Source: PALSA-693 sp963729695
GTDB lineage: Bacteria; Actinomycetota; Acidimicrobiia; Acidimicrobiales; Palsa-688
NCBI GenBank assembly: GCA_963729695.1
Contig: CAVSOT010000007.1
Location: 682,001 to 746,000 of the forward strand
Reading direction: 5' to 3'
DNA: 64,000 nucleotides
The notes under the pieces were generated by a model. The model did not search any database and was not told the DNA's origin. It worked only from the letters and a program-made list of their open reading frames with translations. Of the stretch, positions 15,273-24,276 are shown one piece after another (the stretch's first letter is position 1; every line of letters begins with the position of its first letter). The position numbers and the translations under genes were made by a program.

Positions 15273-16529
15273 ATGCGCTGTGAAGTCGTTGCCGTGGGCA
15301 CCGAATTGCTGCTCGGCCAGGTGGTCGACACCAACTCGGCGTGGATCGGGGAACAGCTGGCCCTGGCCGGGATCGACTCGTACTTTCACGTCCAGGTCGG
15401 CGACAACCAGGAGCGCATCGTCTCCGCCATCCGACAGGCGTTGGCTCGCAGCGACGGGGTGATCTGCTGCGGGGGGCTGGGTCCGACTCAGGACGACATC
15501 ACCCGGGACGCCATCGCCGAGGTGCTCGGTGTCCCGCTGGACCTCGACGAGAGCGTGGCTGCCCGCATCGAGGAGATGTTCGCCAGCCGGGGTCGAACGA
15601 TGGCGCTCAACAACCTGCGCCAGGCCGAGGTACCACGCGGCGCCACGGTGATCCCACAGGTACGGGGAACGGCGCCTGGTCTCATCTGCCGCATCGGGGA
15701 CAAGAGCATCTATGCCGTGCCTGGTGTGCCCGGCGAGATGCGCGAGATGATTGGTCGCGGCGTCATCCCGGACTTGGTGGAGCAGGCGGGCGAGCCGGCC
15801 ACCATTGTCAGTCGCACCTTACGGACGTGGGGGCTGGCCGAATCGACCGTGGCCGAACTGCTCGCCGATCGGCTGTCCGCCCTCGACGAGGCGGGGAGCG
15901 GGGCTCCGACCATCGCCTTTCTGGCGAGCGGGATAGAAGGCATAAAGGTCCGAGTGACGGCGAAGGCTCCCACCCGGGCACAGGCCGAGGCCGTGCTGGA
16001 CGACGAAGAGGCTGTCGTTCGGAAGCTGCTCGGTTCGTACGTCTTCGGCAGCGACGACGATGGAATGGAGGTCGCGGTCAGCCGGCTCCTCGTGGAGCGA
16101 GGTCTGACGCTCGGGATTGCCGAGTCGTTGACCGGCGGCTTGGTGGGGAGTCGACTCAGCAGCATCCCCGGGAGTTCGGACTGGTTCCGGGGTTCGATCG
16201 TGGCCTATGCCAGCGAGGTGAAGCGCACCTTGCTCGGTGTCGGCGACGGACCGGTGGTGAGCGAGTCCGCCGCCAAGCAGATGGCCGTCGGCGCGGCACG
16301 GACGCTGCTCGCCGATGTCGGCTTGTCCTTGACCGGCGTGGCCGGCCCGACTGAGCAGGACGATCAGCCGGTCGGCACCGTGTGGATCGGATTGGCGTCG
16401 GGCGGGGAAGTCGAGGGTCGCCTCGTGCACCTCCCCGGGGATCGGGAACAGATCCGCCAGATCGCCACCATCTCCGCCCTCGACCTGCTACGCCACCGCC
16501 TTCTCGGCGAGCCGCCCGCGGACTGGTAG
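15273..16529 (+). CDS. cinA: CinA: nucleotide pyrophosphatase / NMN deamidase fusion
   Basis: Two-domain protein linked to pyridine-nucleotide salvage and, in some bacteria, competence. Residues 1-170 form the MoCF_biosynth-like domain (VGTELLLGQVVDTNS, GGLGPTQDDITRDA, GVPGEM). The C-terminal CinA domain begins near residue 255 with the amidase motif GIAESLTGGLV and ends with GVAGPTEQDDQPVGTVWIG, slightly altered from the usual GIAGPGGG. The ATG at 15273 gives 418 residues and starts exactly at the conserved MRCEVVAVGTELL. The 25-bp gap after pgsA contains GGGAGG. Confidence 0.93.
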   Translation: MRCEVVAVGTELLLGQVVDTNSAWIGEQLALAGIDSYFHVQVGDNQERIVSAIRQALARSDGVICCGGLGPTQDDITRDAIAEVLGVPLDLDESVAARIEEMFASRGRTMALNNLRQAEVPRGATVIPQVRGTAPGLICRIGDKSIYAVPGVPGEMREMIGRGVIPDLVEQAGEPATIVSRTLRTWGLAESTVAELLADRLSALDEAGSGAPTIAFLASGIEGIKVRVTAKAPTRAQAEAVLDDEEAVVRKLLGSYVFGSDDDGMEVAVSRLLVERGLTLGIAESLTGGLVGSRLSSIPGSSDWFRGSIVAYASEVKRTLLGVGDGPVVSESAAKQMAVGAARTLLADVGLSLTGVAGPTEQDDQPVGTVWIGLASGGEVEGRLVHLPGDREQIRQIATISALDLLRHRLLGEPPADW

Positions 16530-16539
16530 ACCTTCGTCG

Positions 16540-17070
16540 GTGCGCCGACTGTTCGTCGCGGTCTGGCCTCCTCCATCCCTGATCTCCGTGCTGGGCGGGT
16601 TGACCCGACCGCCACGGGACGGGTTGCGATGGACCACCGAAGACCAATGGCACGTGACGTTGCGGTTCCTTGGCTCCGTCGGTGCCGACCAGGAGGCTGA
16701 GGCGAGGTCGAGGCTGGGAGAGGTGGCGGCCCAGGTCGTTCCCGTCGCGGCCCGCGCCGGCCCGGCGCCCGGCCCGGTCGGCCGGACGATATGGGCCGTG
16801 CCGGTCGAGGGCTTGGATCCGCTGGCCGCGGCCATCGTGGCGGGAACGCGGCAGTTGGGGCAGCCTCCCTCCCACCGACGGTTCCGGGGGCACATCACCC
16901 TCGGCCGGGCTCGCCAGCCCCCCGCCCTGGTTGGCCTGCCCTCGCCACCGCTCGACGAACGGTGGACGGTCGGGGAGATCACGCTGGTTCGAAGCGATCT
17001 GCAACCCGACGGGGCCCGTTACGAGGTCATCGATCGGTGGCGCCTCGGGTTCCTATCCGGGTCCGAATAA
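16540..17070 (+). CDS. thpR: RNA 2',3'-cyclic phosphodiesterase
   Basis: 2H phosphoesterase (ThpR/LigT family) that opens 2',3'-cyclic phosphate ends on RNA. The 176-residue protein has the two HxT motifs, HVTLRFLG (about residue 38) and HITLGRAR (about residue 123), plus MRRLFVAVWPP at the N-terminus. It starts with GTG 10 bp after cinA. The cinA-thpR-recA neighbourhood is common in bacteria, though here two small genes separate it from recA. Confidence 0.9.
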   Translation: MRRLFVAVWPPPSLISVLGGLTRPPRDGLRWTTEDQWHVTLRFLGSVGADQEAEARSRLGEVAAQVVPVAARAGPAPGPVGRTIWAVPVEGLDPLAAAIVAGTRQLGQPPSHRRFRGHITLGRARQPPALVGLPSPPLDERWTVGEITLVRSDLQPDGARYEVIDRWRLGFLSGSE

Positions 17071-17354
17071 GCGAGGACGACGGCCTTGGCGCCACCGGGC
17101 TATGGTCATAGCCGGGCAGAGCCTCTTCGCACTGTCGGATGTCGCAGGTTGGTCGGGTTGGCAAGGAGGGGTGGCGGTGCAGACCGCGAAGGCAGGGTCA
17201 TGCGGCGGCGGAGAGGCTGGCGGACCGGCGGGCGTGATAGTGCTACGCGGCTGGCATGGTCATCAGCCGCCACCCGGCTGAGGTGTGAATCGCTGTACCA
17301 GCAGCGAACCGTCGATCGCCTTCCCATGTCCGTGACAGCACAACAGGAGGTTCG
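17071..17354. other. Intergenic gap without a recognised gene
   Basis: About 280 bp between thpR and the secreted protein. Open frames here look like shadows and have no ribosome-binding site. The last 100 bp is slightly less GC-rich and probably contains the promoter of the next gene, but no convincing -35/-10 pair was found. Confidence 0.5.
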
Positions 17355-17792
17355 ATGTTCCGTAGAAAAGCGGCAATGGGTGTTCTGGCGCTGCTAACCG
17401 GTGCGGGGTTGGTGGCCGCACTACCGGCTCTGCCGGCCGTCGCAAGTTCCACTCCGAACCCTCTCGTCATCCGACCCGGTGGCCTGATCATCGCTGGGGG
17501 AGCGGCCGCCCGGCCGGGCGTCTTCATGGTGTGCCCATCCGGTCAGGAGGTGAGCGTCATCATGACGCTCAACGAGACGGTCAACAACGGCCTGGCCAAG
17601 GGCCAGGGCTCTCGGCAAGTGGTGTGTACCGGCGTGCAGCAGCGAGTGCTCGTAAAGATGCCCGACAAGGGAGGGCACCCGTTCATCACGGGTCAGGCGT
17701 TCGCGGAGGCCAGTTTTTTCTATTGCACGGACGCCGGTTGCGTACAACCGACGGTGACGGGCCTCGTCCATCTGCACCCGCTGAGGCAGTAG
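17355..17792 (+). CDS. Small secreted protein of unknown function
   Basis: 145 residues with a clear Sec signal peptide: MFRRKAAMGV, a hydrophobic core ALLTGAGLVAALPA, and a likely signal peptidase site near residue 30 (AVA-SS). The mature part has four cysteines (MVCPSG, VVCTGV, FYCTDAGC), which could form two disulfides, and no recognised domain. AGGAGG lies 6 bp before the ATG, a strong ribosome-binding site, in contrast with most genes in the window. It is not in an operon with neighbours. Function cannot be assigned. Confidence 0.75.
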   Translation: MFRRKAAMGVLALLTGAGLVAALPALPAVASSTPNPLVIRPGGLIIAGGAAARPGVFMVCPSGQEVSVIMTLNETVNNGLAKGQGSRQVVCTGVQQRVLVKMPDKGGHPFITGQAFAEASFFYCTDAGCVQPTVTGLVHLHPLRQ

Positions 17793-17910
17793 CAATAACG
17801 TCGCCCCGGCCCGGCGGCTGCTCGTTGCTGTGGCGCACCCCGAGGGGCTTGTCGCATGGCGGAGGTTCGGCGCTATGGCAGCCGTCGGTCCTGGCAAGGT
17901 TGATGGCTCA

Positions 17911-18198
17911 TCAGCCGACGTCCACATCGAACGTTCCTCCGCAGCGCCAGTAACACCCGTCTCGGCGATCCATGAATCCCTCGTCGACCAGATAGCGGCG
18001 GAGGGCGGCATGATCGGGGTGGAAGCGCCACAACACCTGGTTGACGGTGGCTTCGGGATAGATGCGGCCGGGCTCGAAGGCCTGAGCCAGCCAATCCAGT
18101 ACCGCCAGGCGCTTGGCCCGCCGGGCCGGGATGGCGGCCAGCCGGCCGCCCGTGACGAAGCGACGGACGATCGCATCGCTGGTGGTGTCGGTCGCCAC
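17911..18198 (-). CDS. DUF2087 domain protein
   Basis: A 95-residue protein matching the DUF2087 pattern: IVRRFVTGGRLAAIPARRAKR, then VLDWLAQAFEPGRIYPEATVNQVL, then LRRYLVDEGFMDRRDGCYWRC. In this family the domain resembles a winged helix and is often fused to ArsR-type regulators; here it stands alone. It lies between the secreted protein (convergent) and recA (divergent), so its promoter shares about 210 bp with the SOS-controlled recA promoter. GTG start. DNA binding is an inference. Confidence 0.8.
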   Translation of the reverse strand: MATDTTSDAIVRRFVTGGRLAAIPARRAKRLAVLDWLAQAFEPGRIYPEATVNQVLWRFHPDHAALRRYLVDEGFMDRRDGCYWRCGGTFDVDVG

Positions 18199-18255
18199 GG
18201 GTACCGCAGCCTATTCGTGAAGCTTCCGGCGCCTACGCCATTCCCGCATCCACCA

Positions 18256-18271
18256 TCGAACAGGTGTTTGG
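18256..18271 (+). promoter_or_regulatory. LexA (SOS) box upstream of recA
   Basis: TCGAAC-AGGT-GTTTGG matches the actinobacterial/Bacillus-type LexA consensus TCGAAC-N4-GTTCGA in 10 of 12 defined positions. A -10-like TAGTAT follows at 18275-18280, so LexA bound here would sit on the promoter. A related arrangement occurs at lexA in this same window. Confidence 0.75.
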
Positions 18272-18409
18272 GTCTAGTATTGATCCGAATCACAACGCTG
18301 TCACTCGCCGGCCAGAACCCCGTTGGTCAGAACCCCTGCCGGCATGACCGTCACACCCCGTCCGTAGGGTGAGCGCGGTACCGATCCAGAGCGACAAGAA
18401 GGGACTCCG

Positions 18410-19465
18410 GTGGAACGAGACAAGGCCCTCGATATGGCAATAGGACAGATCGAGAAGCAATTCGGCAAGGGGGCTGTCATGCGGATGGGGGAGAACCTCG
18501 GCTTGCAGATCGAGGCCATCCCGACGGGAGCCCTGGCGCTCGACATCGCCCTGGGGATCGGCGGGCTGCCCCGGGGCCGGGTCGTGGAGATCTTCGGACC
18601 GGAGTCGTCCGGGAAGTCCACGCTGGCGATGCACGTCGTCGCCGAAGCCCAGCGCAACGGAGGGATCTGTGCCTACGTCGACGCTGAGCACGCCATGGAC
18701 CCGGTGTACGCCAGAGCCATCGGGGTCAACGTGGACGACCTGCTGATCTCCCAACCGGATACGGGCGAACAGGCTCTCGAGATCGCCGACATGCTGATCC
18801 GTTCCGGCGCCCTCGACGTGATCGTCATCGACTCCGTCGCCGCCCTGACCCCTCGGGCCGAGATCGAAGGGGATATGGGCGACACCCACGTCGGGTTGCA
18901 GGCCCGGCTCATGTCACAGGCCCTGCGGAAGCTGACCGCCACCCTCAACCGGTCCGACACCATCGCGGTCTTCATCAACCAGCTCAGGGAGAAGATCGGC
19001 GTCATGTACGGCTCGCCCGAGACCACTCCAGGCGGCCGGGCGCTCAAGTTCTACTCGTCGGTTCGTTTGGACATCCGCCGCGTCGAGTCCATCAAAAACG
19101 GAGCGGAGATCATCGGCAACCGGACCCGGGTCAAGGTGGTCAAAAACAAGGTGGCGGTGCCATTCAAATCCGCCGAGTTCGACATCATGTACGGCAAGGG
19201 GATCAGCCGGGAAGGCTCGCTCATCGACGTCGCAGTCGATCTTGGGATCGTCAAGAAGGCGGGCGCCTGGTACACCTACGAGGGCGAGCAGCTGGGCCAG
19301 GGTCGGGAAAATGCCAAGGCCTTTTTGGTGGAGAACCTCGAGGTGATGATCGAGATCTCGGAGAAGGTTCGCCAAGAGGTGGGCCTGGGGGAAGGCAGCG
19401 ATGGGGCCGATATCCCGTTGGGTGCCGATCCGTCCGACGACGAGCCCATCTCGCTGGAGGACTGA
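18410..19465 (+). CDS. recA: Recombinase A
   Basis: ATP-dependent strand-exchange protein and LexA co-protease. The 351 residues include Walker A GPESSGKST (about residue 64), the YVDAEHAMDP and VIDSVAALTP (Walker B) segments, the L2 loop FINQLREKIGVMYG, and an acidic C-terminus (GADPSDDEPISLED). No intein interrupts it. The GTG start is preceded by GAAGGG at 18398-18403. An SOS box lies about 140 bp upstream. The usual downstream recX is absent: miaB follows after 81 bp. Confidence 0.98.
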   Translation: MERDKALDMAIGQIEKQFGKGAVMRMGENLGLQIEAIPTGALALDIALGIGGLPRGRVVEIFGPESSGKSTLAMHVVAEAQRNGGICAYVDAEHAMDPVYARAIGVNVDDLLISQPDTGEQALEIADMLIRSGALDVIVIDSVAALTPRAEIEGDMGDTHVGLQARLMSQALRKLTATLNRSDTIAVFINQLREKIGVMYGSPETTPGGRALKFYSSVRLDIRRVESIKNGAEIIGNRTRVKVVKNKVAVPFKSAEFDIMYGKGISREGSLIDVAVDLGIVKKAGAWYTYEGEQLGQGRENAKAFLVENLEVMIEISEKVRQEVGLGEGSDGADIPLGADPSDDEPISLED

Positions 19466-19532
19466 CCCGCATCCGCATCCATGCCGGGGCCGGACCGCCG
19501 CCAACGACCGCGGGCTAGAGGCTGCCGGCACC

Positions 19533-19538
19533 TAGACT
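19533..19538 (+). promoter_or_regulatory. -10-like hexamer before miaB
   Basis: TAGACT precedes the miaB GTG by 8 nt, fitting the leaderless pattern. It supports 19547 as the start. Confidence 0.4.
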
Positions 19539-19546
19539 TGTCGGTT

Positions 19547-21022
19547 GTGGCTTCTGACGCCCCACGCCGATACTTCATCCGGACCTTCGGTTGCCAGATG
19601 AACGAGCACGACTCGCGTCGCTTGGCCGGCATCCTCGAGGGAGACGGTCTGGTCGCCGCGGGCGACATCGACGAGGCCGACGTGGTGGTGTTGAACACGT
19701 GCTGCATCCGGGAGAACGCCGACAACAAGCTCTACGGCCACCTCGGGCAGCTCAAGGTAGCCAAGGACGCCCGCCCGGACCTGCAAATCGCCGTGGGCGG
19801 TTGCCTCGCCCAAAAGGATGGGGACCTCATCCAGCGCCGGGCCCCATGGGTGGACGCCGTGTGGGGCACCCACAATGTGACCCGGGCCGGAGAGCTGCTG
19901 GCCGCGGCCGGCGCGTCCGGCCGGTCGGTGATGGAGATCCTCGATGCGGCCGACCGCGACGACGGGTTCCCGTCTGCTTTGCCGGTGCGACCGGACCAGC
20001 CGTGGGCGGCGTGGGTCACCATCCAGATCGGATGCGACAACTCCTGTGCATTCTGCATCGTCCCGTCCGTACGCGGCCCGGAGATCAGCCGGCCGTTCGG
20101 CGAGGTGGTGCGGGAGGTCGGGGAGCTGGGGTCGAGGGGGACGGTAGAGGTGACCCTGCTCGGCCAGAACGTCAACTCCTATGGGCGCGACCTCACCACC
20201 CGGCTGCGGGGTCGGCCCGACTGGCGGACGTACGCCCACCAGACCGGGGCCGCCTGGGCCGACGACACCCGGCCCCGGGCCCGCCCGCTGTTTGCGGACC
20301 TGCTGGGCGCCGTGGCCCGCACCGAGGGGATTCGGCGGGTGCGCTACACCAGCCCCCATCCCAAGGACCTCCGCCCCGAGACCATCGAGGTCATGGCCCG
20401 GGAACCAGCGGTCTGCCCCCAGCTGCACCTTCCCCTCCAGGCCGGCAGCGACCGCGTCCTGGCGCTGATGCACCGCGGCTACACGGCCCAGCGCTACCTG
20501 GACCGCCTGGCCGAGGCCCGCGCCGCCATCGACGATCTGGCGGTAACCACGGACATCATCGTTGGCTTTCCGGGAGAAACCGAAACCGACTTCGACCGCA
20601 CGCTCGAGGTGGTGGCCGAGGCCGCCTACGACAGCGCCTACACCTTCATCTACTCGCCGCGGCCGGGGACCGAGGCGGCGAACCGGGTCGATGAGATGAT
20701 CCCCGCGGAAGTGGCCGCAGATCGCTTCGCCCGGCTGCGCGTGGTGGTCGAACGCAGCGCCCTCTCCCGGCATCAGGCCCGGGTCGGGCGCGTCGAGGAG
20801 ATCCTGGTCGAAGGACCTTCCAAGCGCGACCCCAAGGTGACGAGCGGCCGGACCGGACAGGGCAAGCTCGTCCACGTTCCCGTCGAGTCGAGTCAGCTCC
20901 CGGCGGGCTCGTGGGCTCGCGTGCAGATCGTCCGGGCCGCCCCTCACTTCCTGACCGGGCACCTGGTGGAGGTCACCGATCGGCCATCCCACCGCGCCCG
21001 TATTCCCGTGGTGGCGGTCTGA
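19547..21022 (+). CDS. miaB: tRNA-2-methylthio-N6-isopentenyladenosine(37) synthase MiaB
   Basis: Radical-SAM methylthiotransferase acting on isopentenylated A37 of tRNA. The 491-residue protein has the N-terminal cluster ligands in TFGCQMNEHDS, LNTCCIRENAD and VGGCLAQKD. The radical-SAM motif IGCDNSCAFCIVPSVRG is near residue 160, with LLGQNVNSYG, and a C-terminal TRAM domain follows. The TFGCQMN start distinguishes it from RimO. miaA, the enzyme that makes its substrate, follows directly. The GTG at 19547 is chosen because it begins just before the conserved RRYFIRTFGCQ. Confidence 0.95.
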   Translation: MASDAPRRYFIRTFGCQMNEHDSRRLAGILEGDGLVAAGDIDEADVVVLNTCCIRENADNKLYGHLGQLKVAKDARPDLQIAVGGCLAQKDGDLIQRRAPWVDAVWGTHNVTRAGELLAAAGASGRSVMEILDAADRDDGFPSALPVRPDQPWAAWVTIQIGCDNSCAFCIVPSVRGPEISRPFGEVVREVGELGSRGTVEVTLLGQNVNSYGRDLTTRLRGRPDWRTYAHQTGAAWADDTRPRARPLFADLLGAVARTEGIRRVRYTSPHPKDLRPETIEVMAREPAVCPQLHLPLQAGSDRVLALMHRGYTAQRYLDRLAEARAAIDDLAVTTDIIVGFPGETETDFDRTLEVVAEAAYDSAYTFIYSPRPGTEAANRVDEMIPAEVAADRFARLRVVVERSALSRHQARVGRVEEILVEGPSKRDPKVTSGRTGQGKLVHVPVESSQLPAGSWARVQIVRAAPHFLTGHLVEVTDRPSHRARIPVVAV

Positions 21023-21070
21023 GCCGCCTCGTCCTGGTTCCGCCCGGTCGCCTCGTCCCGGCTCCGCCCG
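21023..21070. repeat. 24-bp imperfect direct repeat between miaB and miaA
   Basis: Two adjacent copies (21023-21046 and 21047-21070) share the core CGCCTCGTCC and TTCCGCCCG or CTCCGCCCG with three differences. The repeat begins right after the miaB stop. No function is evident. Confidence 0.75.
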
Positions 21071-21134
21071 ACCCCTTCCCGATTTTGCGTACCGGGCCGG
21101 CGCCCCACCGGTCCGCCCCGGAGATGACGTCGCC

Positions 21135-22043
21135 GTGATCCGGCATTTGGCCCTGGTCGGTTGTACCGCCTCGGGAAAGTCGGCGCTCGCCTTGGAGCTG
21201 GCCCGCACCCTCGGCGACCTGGAGCTGGTCAGCGTGGACTCTATGCAGGTGTACCGGGGCATGGACATCGGCACGGCGAAGCCGACCCCCGAGGAGCGGG
21301 CAGAGGTTCCGCATCACCTCGTCGACATCGCGGATCCGGCGGAAGAATGGAGCGTGGCCCGGTGGGGCGGGGCCGCCCGTCGGGTGATCGCGGGTATCGA
21401 GGCCCGCCGCCACCGAGCGCTGTTAGTGGGCGGGACCGGGCTGTACTTTCGGGCGATCGTGGATGGTCTGGAGCCGCCGGGGCGGTACCCAACTGTCCGG
21501 GCCGAGCTCGAACGGGACCCGGACACGATGGCGTTGCACCGTCGGCTGCGCGCCATCGATCCGCTGGCCGCGTCGCGGATGGAGCCGACCAACCGCCGGC
21601 GGGTCGTGCGCGCCCTGGAGGTGACCCTCGGTAGCGGCCGGCCCTTCTCCAGTTACGGGCCCGGGGTGGCGCACTTCCCTCCGACGTCGTGGCGACTTGT
21701 CGGGCTGTGGTTGCCGAGAGACGTGATCCGGTCCCGGATCGCGGCGCGCCTGCACGGCATGATGGCCGCTGGACTCGTGGAGGAAGTGGATCGGCTGAGA
21801 ACCGCGGCAGGAGGCTGGTCGCGTACCGCCCGGCAGGCGCTGGGATACCGGGAGGTCCTGGCTCACCTGGAGGATGGCGTGCCGTTGGTGAACGCCGTGG
21901 CCGAGGCCGAGCGGCGAACAAGGGAGTTCGCCCGGCGGCAGCGGGTCTGGTGGCGGCAGGATCCCCGCCTCCGCTGGTACGGATCCGCGGCAGATCCCTT
22001 GGCCGTGCTACCCCGATTGGTGGAGGAGTGGGGCATCCGGTGA
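21135..22043 (+). CDS. miaA: tRNA dimethylallyltransferase
   Basis: Transfers the isopentenyl group to A37 of tRNAs reading UNN codons. The 302 residues start with the P-loop LVGCTASGKSALAL. They contain SVDSMQVYRGMDIGTAKP (catalytic Asp and substrate recognition), LVGGTGLYFRAIVDGL, and the C-terminal TRQALGYRE/RRQRVWWRQD region. The GTG start is at 21135. It lies downstream of miaB and upstream of dapF, and the three are probably cotranscribed. Confidence 0.95.
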   Translation: MIRHLALVGCTASGKSALALELARTLGDLELVSVDSMQVYRGMDIGTAKPTPEERAEVPHHLVDIADPAEEWSVARWGGAARRVIAGIEARRHRALLVGGTGLYFRAIVDGLEPPGRYPTVRAELERDPDTMALHRRLRAIDPLAASRMEPTNRRRVVRALEVTLGSGRPFSSYGPGVAHFPPTSWRLVGLWLPRDVIRSRIAARLHGMMAAGLVEEVDRLRTAAGGWSRTARQALGYREVLAHLEDGVPLVNAVAEAERRTREFARRQRVWWRQDPRLRWYGSAADPLAVLPRLVEEWGIR

Positions 22044-22101
22044 CACCCGAAAGCGAAGAAAATCGTTGGCCAGGCGCGCTCCGCTCGCGGATGCTGGGAC
22101 A

Positions 22102-22998
22102 ATGTCAGGTGCCGTGAGCCCGACGTCGCCCGCCTCCGCCCTCGAGCCGGCCCCGGCGCGCCCGGCCGGAGGGGAGCTGGTGCTCTCCAAGTGGCACGGT
22201 CTCGGCAACGATTTCCTCGTTCTCCTCGACGACCACCGCAGTCCGAGCTTGGCGACACCGGACGCGGCGATGGCGCGGCAAGTGTGCGATCGCCACACGG
22301 GTATCGGAGCTGATGGGTTGATCCACGGCGCTCGCTTGGACGGCGCCGGCGAGGATGGCCAGGATCGACCCCGCCTCCGTTTCCGATTGTGGAACGCCGA
22401 TGGCAGCGAAGCGGAGATGAGCGGCAACGGCATCCGCTGCCTGGCGCATGCAGCCCTCGACGCAGGCTGGGTCCCCGATGGCGTCGCTTTCGGCGTGACG
22501 ACGCCCGCCGGGTGCCGGACGGTGACGATCAGCTCCGGATCCCAGCCGGGGACGGCGTGGGGGTCCGTCGAAATGGGTCCGATCGCCATTCGTGGTGAGG
22601 TCGAACGCTGCAACGTCGGCCATGGACAGGTGTTCGTGGATGTCGGCAATCCACATCTGGTGGTGCTCGGTCCCGACCCGGCGACCGTCGACGTCGGCCG
22701 TCTGGGCCCAGAGCTCGAAAGTACGAACCCGGCTGGCGTCAACGTGGAGTTCGTCACCCTAGGTCCCGGACCCGACGAGCTCACCATGCGGGTGTGGGAG
22801 CGGGGAGTCGGCGAGACAGCGGCCTGCGGCACAGGTGCATGCGCGGCCGCGGCCGCCTTGCATCATTGGGGACGAGTGGGTCGGGCCGTCACTGTCCACC
22901 AGCCCGGTGGGGATGCGGTGGTCGCCCTGCAACCCGACGGCACAGCCACGCTGGCCGGGCCGAGCGTGCACATCGCCATCTGTGTGGTGCGGCCGTGA
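22102..22998 (+). CDS. dapF: Diaminopimelate epimerase
   Basis: Converts LL- to meso-diaminopimelate. Both catalytic cysteines are visible: one in SGNGIRCLA (about residue 115) and one in ETAACGTGACA (about residue 240). The N-terminal WHGLGNDFLVL is canonical. The start is uncertain: ATG 22102 is used here, while an in-frame GTG at 22114 sits 8 nt after CAATGT and fits the leaderless pattern. Length is 298 or 294 residues. Its stop overlaps the hflX GTG (GTGA). Other late DAP genes follow hflX. Confidence 0.94.
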   Translation: MSGAVSPTSPASALEPAPARPAGGELVLSKWHGLGNDFLVLLDDHRSPSLATPDAAMARQVCDRHTGIGADGLIHGARLDGAGEDGQDRPRLRFRLWNADGSEAEMSGNGIRCLAHAALDAGWVPDGVAFGVTTPAGCRTVTISSGSQPGTAWGSVEMGPIAIRGEVERCNVGHGQVFVDVGNPHLVVLGPDPATVDVGRLGPELESTNPAGVNVEFVTLGPGPDELTMRVWERGVGETAACGTGACAAAAALHHWGRVGRAVTVHQPGGDAVVALQPDGTATLAGPSVHIAICVVRP

Positions 22999-24260
22999 GC
23001 CTGATCGAGCGCGCCTTCCGGGAGAAGATCGTGCTGGTCGGGGTCACGGTTCCCCCCGAGCGCGCCGATGAGACCGAGCGCCATCTCGATGAGTTGGCCC
23101 TGCTCATCGACACGGCCGGCGCCGACGAGGCCGCTCGGGTCATCCAGGGTCGCGACCACCCCGACCCGGCCACCTACGTGGGACGGGGCAAGGCTGGGGA
23201 GCTGAGGGACCTGTCCGCCGCCGTCGATGCCGACACCGTCGTGTTCGACGACGAGCTCACCCCCGCCCAGTCGCGAAACCTGGAGAAGATCCTGGGTCGC
23301 ACAGCCATCGATCGCACCGCGGTGATCCTCGACATCTTCGCCCAGAACGCCCACACCCAGGAAGGCAAATCCCAGGTGGAGCTGGCCCAATTGCGGTACC
23401 GGCTGCCCCGCCTGCGCGGTCGGGGACGGGAGCTGTCCCAGCAGGCTGGTGGCATCGGGACCAGGGGCCCAGGAGAGACGCAGCTGGAGGTGGATCGGCG
23501 CCGCGTCGTTCGCCGCATGACCCGTCTCGAGAGCGATCTGAGACGCCTCACCGAACAGCGACGCTTGCAGCGGAAAGCCCGCCGGCGCAGCCGGCTGGCC
23601 ACCGTGTCGCTGGTGGGCTACACCAATGCCGGAAAGTCGACGCTCCTCAACCAGCTGACCGACGCCGGTGTCCTGGTGGAGGACAGGCTGTTCGCCACCC
23701 TGGATCCCCGTACCCGCCGCCTCACTCTGCCGGGGGGAGAGACGGTCCTGCTGTCCGACACCGTCGGTTTCGTGCGCAAGCTGCCGCATCAACTGGTCGA
23801 GGCGTTCCGGTCCACCCTGGAAGTGGTCACCGAATCGGATCTGCTCGTGCACGTGGTCGACAGCACCAGCCCGGACCCGGAGGGGCAGATCGATGCCGTT
23901 CGATCGGTGTTGGCCGAGATCGGGGCGGATTCCGTTCCCGAGTTGTTGGCTTTCAACAAAGGGGATGTCAGCCCCGAGGCCCGGCGACTGGCGGGGCGTC
24001 ACCCGGGCTCGGTCACCGTCTCGGCGGTCACCGGGGAGGGCATCGACGACCTGCTGACCGCCATTGGCGACCGTCTGCGGTCGGCCGCTCAGGTGCTCGA
24101 GCTGGTGGTGCCGTACGCCCGAGGGGATATCCTGGCCGCCGTTCATCGGGAGGGCGAGGTGCTCACAGAGAGCCACGACGAGACCTCGGTCCGTTTGCGG
24201 GTCCGTATTGATGGCAAAGGCACATCCCGCTTCGACGAGTTCGCATCGGAATCGACGTGA
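22995..24260 (+). CDS. hflX: Ribosome-splitting GTPase HflX
   Basis: GTPase that binds the 50S subunit and can split stalled 70S ribosomes. The N-terminal HflX domain shows DPATYVGRGKAGEL and FDDELTPAQSRNLE. The glycine-rich loop GIGTRGPGETQLEVDRRRV precedes the G domain with G1 GYTNAGKST, G3 DTVGF and G4 NKGD in place of the standard NKxD. The protein is 421 residues. GTG overlaps the dapF stop by the GTGA tetranucleotide, so translation is coupled. Confidence 0.95.
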   Translation: MSLIERAFREKIVLVGVTVPPERADETERHLDELALLIDTAGADEAARVIQGRDHPDPATYVGRGKAGELRDLSAAVDADTVVFDDELTPAQSRNLEKILGRTAIDRTAVILDIFAQNAHTQEGKSQVELAQLRYRLPRLRGRGRELSQQAGGIGTRGPGETQLEVDRRRVVRRMTRLESDLRRLTEQRRLQRKARRRSRLATVSLVGYTNAGKSTLLNQLTDAGVLVEDRLFATLDPRTRRLTLPGGETVLLSDTVGFVRKLPHQLVEAFRSTLEVVTESDLLVHVVDSTSPDPEGQIDAVRSVLAEIGADSVPELLAFNKGDVSPEARRLAGRHPGSVTVSAVTGEGIDDLLTAIGDRLRSAAQVLELVVPYARGDILAAVHREGEVLTESHDETSVRLRVRIDGKGTSRFDEFASEST

Positions 24261-24276
24261 ACGCGGGCGGGCGCTG

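Noticed and set aside
17421..18293. 290-codon minus-strand frame spanning the secreted protein and DUF2087 region
   Set aside because: It crosses two better-supported genes; the DUF2087 match is in another frame and the secreted protein has a signal peptide and strong ribosome-binding site.
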